DNA of 6,927 nucleotides, taken from contig JANQOC010000711.1 in the NCBI GenBank assembly GCA_028279265.1, positions 1-6,927 on the forward strand. The letters are read 5' to 3'. Both the position numbers and the translations under genes were made by a program. Below are positions 5,434-6,927 of the stretch, in pieces. Positions within the stretch are counted from its first letter, which is position 1, and each line of letters begins with the position of its first letter. The stretch comes from Hyphomicrobiales bacterium (GTDB taxonomy: Bacteria > Pseudomonadota > Alphaproteobacteria > Rhizobiales > CAYWUX01). Below the pieces are notes generated by a model that saw only the letters and a list, made by a program, of their open reading frames with translations, was not told where the DNA came from and made no database searches.

Positions 5434-5537
5434 TCGTAAACATTCACATTCACCTTCCGGACATCCAATAATCCCAGTTACCGCACAAGTCCAGCAGGAA
5501 CGACACCGGCATTATTCGCACAAATGCAAAAATTCCG

Positions 5538-5570
5538 GGGATATTTGTGAATTAACGTTAAAGTTATCCC
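5538..5570. promoter_or_regulatory. Nested dyads GGGATA/TATCCC around TTAACGTTAA
   Basis: A perfect 10-bp palindrome TTAACGTTAA (5552-5561) sits inside 6-bp arms GGGATA (5538-5543) and TATCCC (5565-5570); the two centres are about 2.5 bp apart. It lies near the middle of the divergent region, where a shared operator would be expected. It does not fit the CtrA TTAA-N7-TTAA spacing. Function is inferred from position only. Confidence 0.4.
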
Positions 5571-5714
5571 GATATTTATTGTCTGCAAATCTCGAAATTG
5601 GTGAAAAATCCGCCCAATTCCGCAAAATCTCCCCTCAAATTCGTGCATTCTGTGCTACAGTTTGGTTCTTCAAACAACAAAGCATTTGACCGACTGAAAC
5701 TCATCTACAACGCA

Positions 5715-5737
5715 TTGAAATCACGCAACGTGTTCAA
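5715..5737. promoter_or_regulatory. Candidate operator upstream of the acyl-CoA ligase
   Basis: The core CACG-CAA-CGTG (5722-5732) is a perfect 11-bp dyad, flanked by TTGAA (5715-5719) and TTCAA (5733-5737) with a 2-bp asymmetry on the left. It ends 39 bp before the ligase ATG. Size and place suit a TetR- or GntR-type fatty-acid regulator, which often sits at such genes; the specific regulator is unknown. Confidence 0.4.
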
Positions 5738-5776
5738 ACAAATTGATTTTCGAATTTATTAAATTTGGGGTTTATC

Positions 5777-6927
5777 ATGACCAACGAACAATCTCAAGAC
5801 ACAGAAAATATGACGGTGGACGGAGGAGGAAACGCCAACAAGGCCGATTATCCCTGGCTGGCGGATTATCCTGAAGGGGTCGTCTGGGACCAGACCATCG
5901 AACCGCGCACCGTATTTGCGCCACTCGATGACGCAATCCAGTCTTACCCGACGAATGTCTGTACGAATTTTCTCGGTGCCCAACTCACCTATCGAGAAAT
6001 CGGCGAGCGCATCAACCATGTCGCCAGCGGGCTCCAGAAACAGGGTATCGGCAAGGGTCAGAAGGTAGGTTTGTTTCTGCCGAATTCGCCGACTTTCATT
6101 ATTTACTATTTCGCTGTCCTGAAAATCGGCGGCGTCGTGGTCAACTACAATCCTCTCTACGCCGTGGAGGAGCTGGAGTTTCAGGTCCGGGACAGCGAGA
6201 CCGATATTCTCGTGACATTGGATCTGAAGGTGCTTTGTGACAAAGTCGAAGCGCTGCTGGACAGGGGAATTCTGAAGAGAACCATTGTCTGCTCTTTCCC
6301 CGATCTCTTGCCAGGGCTCAAAAAGGTACTGTTCCGCCTGCTGAAACGCGGTGAATTATCCCAACTCTCAAACGCCACACATCCGGATAAAGTTATCGCC
6401 GAAGCCGATTTGATCGCCAATGATGGCCGGTTTACGCCGGCTGACGTCGATCCGCACCGGGATCTCGCTGTTCTTCAATACACGGGCGGAACTACGGGGA
6501 CACCCAAAGGCGCCATGCTCAGCCATGCTAATCTGAGTATTAACGTCCAGCAGATTTGTATGTGGGCAACCGACATGGTCGAGGGCCAGGAAAAAGTGAT
6601 GGGTATTTTGCCCTTTTTCCACGTCTTCGCGATGACCACCGTCATGAATTACGGGACGACCATGGCCGCCGAACTCATCCTGATGCCGCGCTTTGATCTG
6701 GATGATGCGATGAAGCTCATTAACCGGGTGAAACCGACGATCATGCCCGGGGTTCCGACACTCTATAATGCGATGATGAACCATCCGAAAATGGCGTCTT
6801 CGGATTTCTCCAGCCTGAAGTTCTGCATCAGTGGGGGCGCCGCTCTTCCCCTGGAAGTAAAAAATGGTTTTGAAAAGGTCTCAGGCTGCAGCCTGGTCGA
6901 GGGTTACGGACTTTCGGAGACATCCCC
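5777..6927 (+). CDS. FadD-type long-chain acyl-CoA ligase, 3' end cut by window edge
   Basis: The frame from ATG 5777 stays open to the window edge, giving 383 residues of a protein usually about 550-570 long. It is an ANL-superfamily adenylate-forming enzyme that would convert a free fatty acid, ATP and CoA to acyl-CoA via an acyl-adenylate. Visible motifs are YTGGTTGTPKGAMLSH at 235-250 (the A3 ATP-binding loop), LPFFHVFA at 278-285, VPTLYNAM at 326-333, ISGGAALP at 351-358 and EGYGLSETS at 375-383. The C-terminal lid domain with its catalytic lysine is outside the window. A polar tail of about 24 residues precedes YPWLADYPEGVVW, typical of alphaproteobacterial FadD homologues. GGGG lies six bases before the ATG. 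The gene is divergent from the ACP operon across a dyad-rich spacer. Medium-chain, dicarboxylate or aromatic acid substrates cannot be excluded. Confidence 0.93.
   Translation, partial: MTNEQSQDTENMTVDGGGNANKADYPWLADYPEGVVWDQTIEPRTVFAPLDDAIQSYPTNVCTNFLGAQLTYREIGERINHVASGLQKQGIGKGQKVGLFLPNSPTFIIYYFAVLKIGGVVVNYNPLYAVEELEFQVRDSETDILVTLDLKVLCDKVEALLDRGILKRTIVCSFPDLLPGLKKVLFRLLKRGELSQLSNATHPDKVIAEADLIANDGRFTPADVDPHRDLAVLQYTGGTTGTPKGAMLSHANLSINVQQICMWATDMVEGQEKVMGILPFFHVFAMTTVMNYGTTMAAELILMPRFDLDDAMKLINRVKPTIMPGVPTLYNAMMNHPKMASSDFSSLKFCISGGAALPLEVKNGFEKVSGCSLVEGYGLSETS

Larger units (their letters stand above)
5392..5776. other. Divergent intergenic region with several dyads, no gene seen
   Basis: These 385 bp separate the leftward ACP operon from the rightward acyl-CoA ligase and must hold both promoters unless one lies inside a gene. 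I find no convincing coding sequence, tRNA or known RNA. AT content rises sharply from about 5515 to 5766. Dyads: TACCCCT/AGGGGTA at 5403-5433, GGGATA/TATCCC at 5538-5570 enclosing TTAACGTTAA at 5552-5561, CACG-CAA-CGTG flanked by TTGAA/TTCAA at 5715-5737, and AATTTA-T-TAAATT at 5753-5765. GATATTT is repeated at 5540 and 5571. No sigma-70 hexamer pair with good spacing was convincing on either strand. Confidence 0.7.

Noticed and set aside
5552..5561. TTAACGTTAA as a CtrA box
   Set aside because: CtrA sites need TTAA-N7-TTAA; here the two halves are separated by only two bases.
5141..5689. Plus-strand open frame of 182 codons antisense to the ACP and into the spacer
   Set aside because: The first half is the mirror of the ACP gene; the spacer half is AT-rich and low complexity, with no domain and no stated homologue.
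6368..6784. Minus-strand open frame of 138 codons within the acyl-CoA ligase
   Set aside because: The plus strand encodes the conserved ATP-binding loop here; the antisense frame is a shadow.

Overview
The window looks like ordinary chromosomal DNA from a moderate-GC Alphaproteobacterium. This rests on the protein flavour of every gene and on a left-hand gene order (sfsA, short CinA-type protein, map, radC) that I recall as common in that class. The genus cannot be fixed from the sequence. A marine or Emcibacter/Sneathiella-like lineage is only a guess. No insertion sequence, CRISPR array, tRNA, rRNA or phage gene is visible, and coding density is high.

Left half (1-3331): sfsA lies on the minus strand and runs off the left edge. 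It is divergent from three plus-strand genes: a CinA/MoCF-domain protein (741-1511), type I methionine aminopeptidase map (1785-2609) and radC (about 2606-3331). map and radC share a 4-nt TTGA stop/start overlap, which suggests translational coupling. The 273-bp gap before map is not featureless. It holds an AT-rich hairpin after cinA, five copies of GTYAGG (three of them a 15-bp tandem array ending in the map Shine-Dalgarno), an upstream TTCCTGACC complementary to them, and three overlapping mini-ORFs.

Middle (3394-5391, minus strand): a likely three-gene operon is transcribed leftward. It encodes a specialised acyl carrier protein with ESL instead of DSL at the phosphopantetheine site, a beta-ketoacyl-ACP synthase with NodE-like features (AFGGLN, NDVNE), and a small TM1367-type cyclophilin-like protein. 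It ends in a hairpin plus T-tract whose loop contains the last stop codon. radC and this operon converge.

Right end (5392-6927): a 385-bp divergent intergenic region rich in dyads separates the ACP operon from a FadD-type acyl-CoA ligase, which runs off the right edge. The ACP and KAS could elongate a specialised acyl chain while the ligase activates free fatty acids. The divergent layout hints at shared control, but nothing here identifies the product. This acyl-metabolism block and the map leader are the two places most worth a second look.
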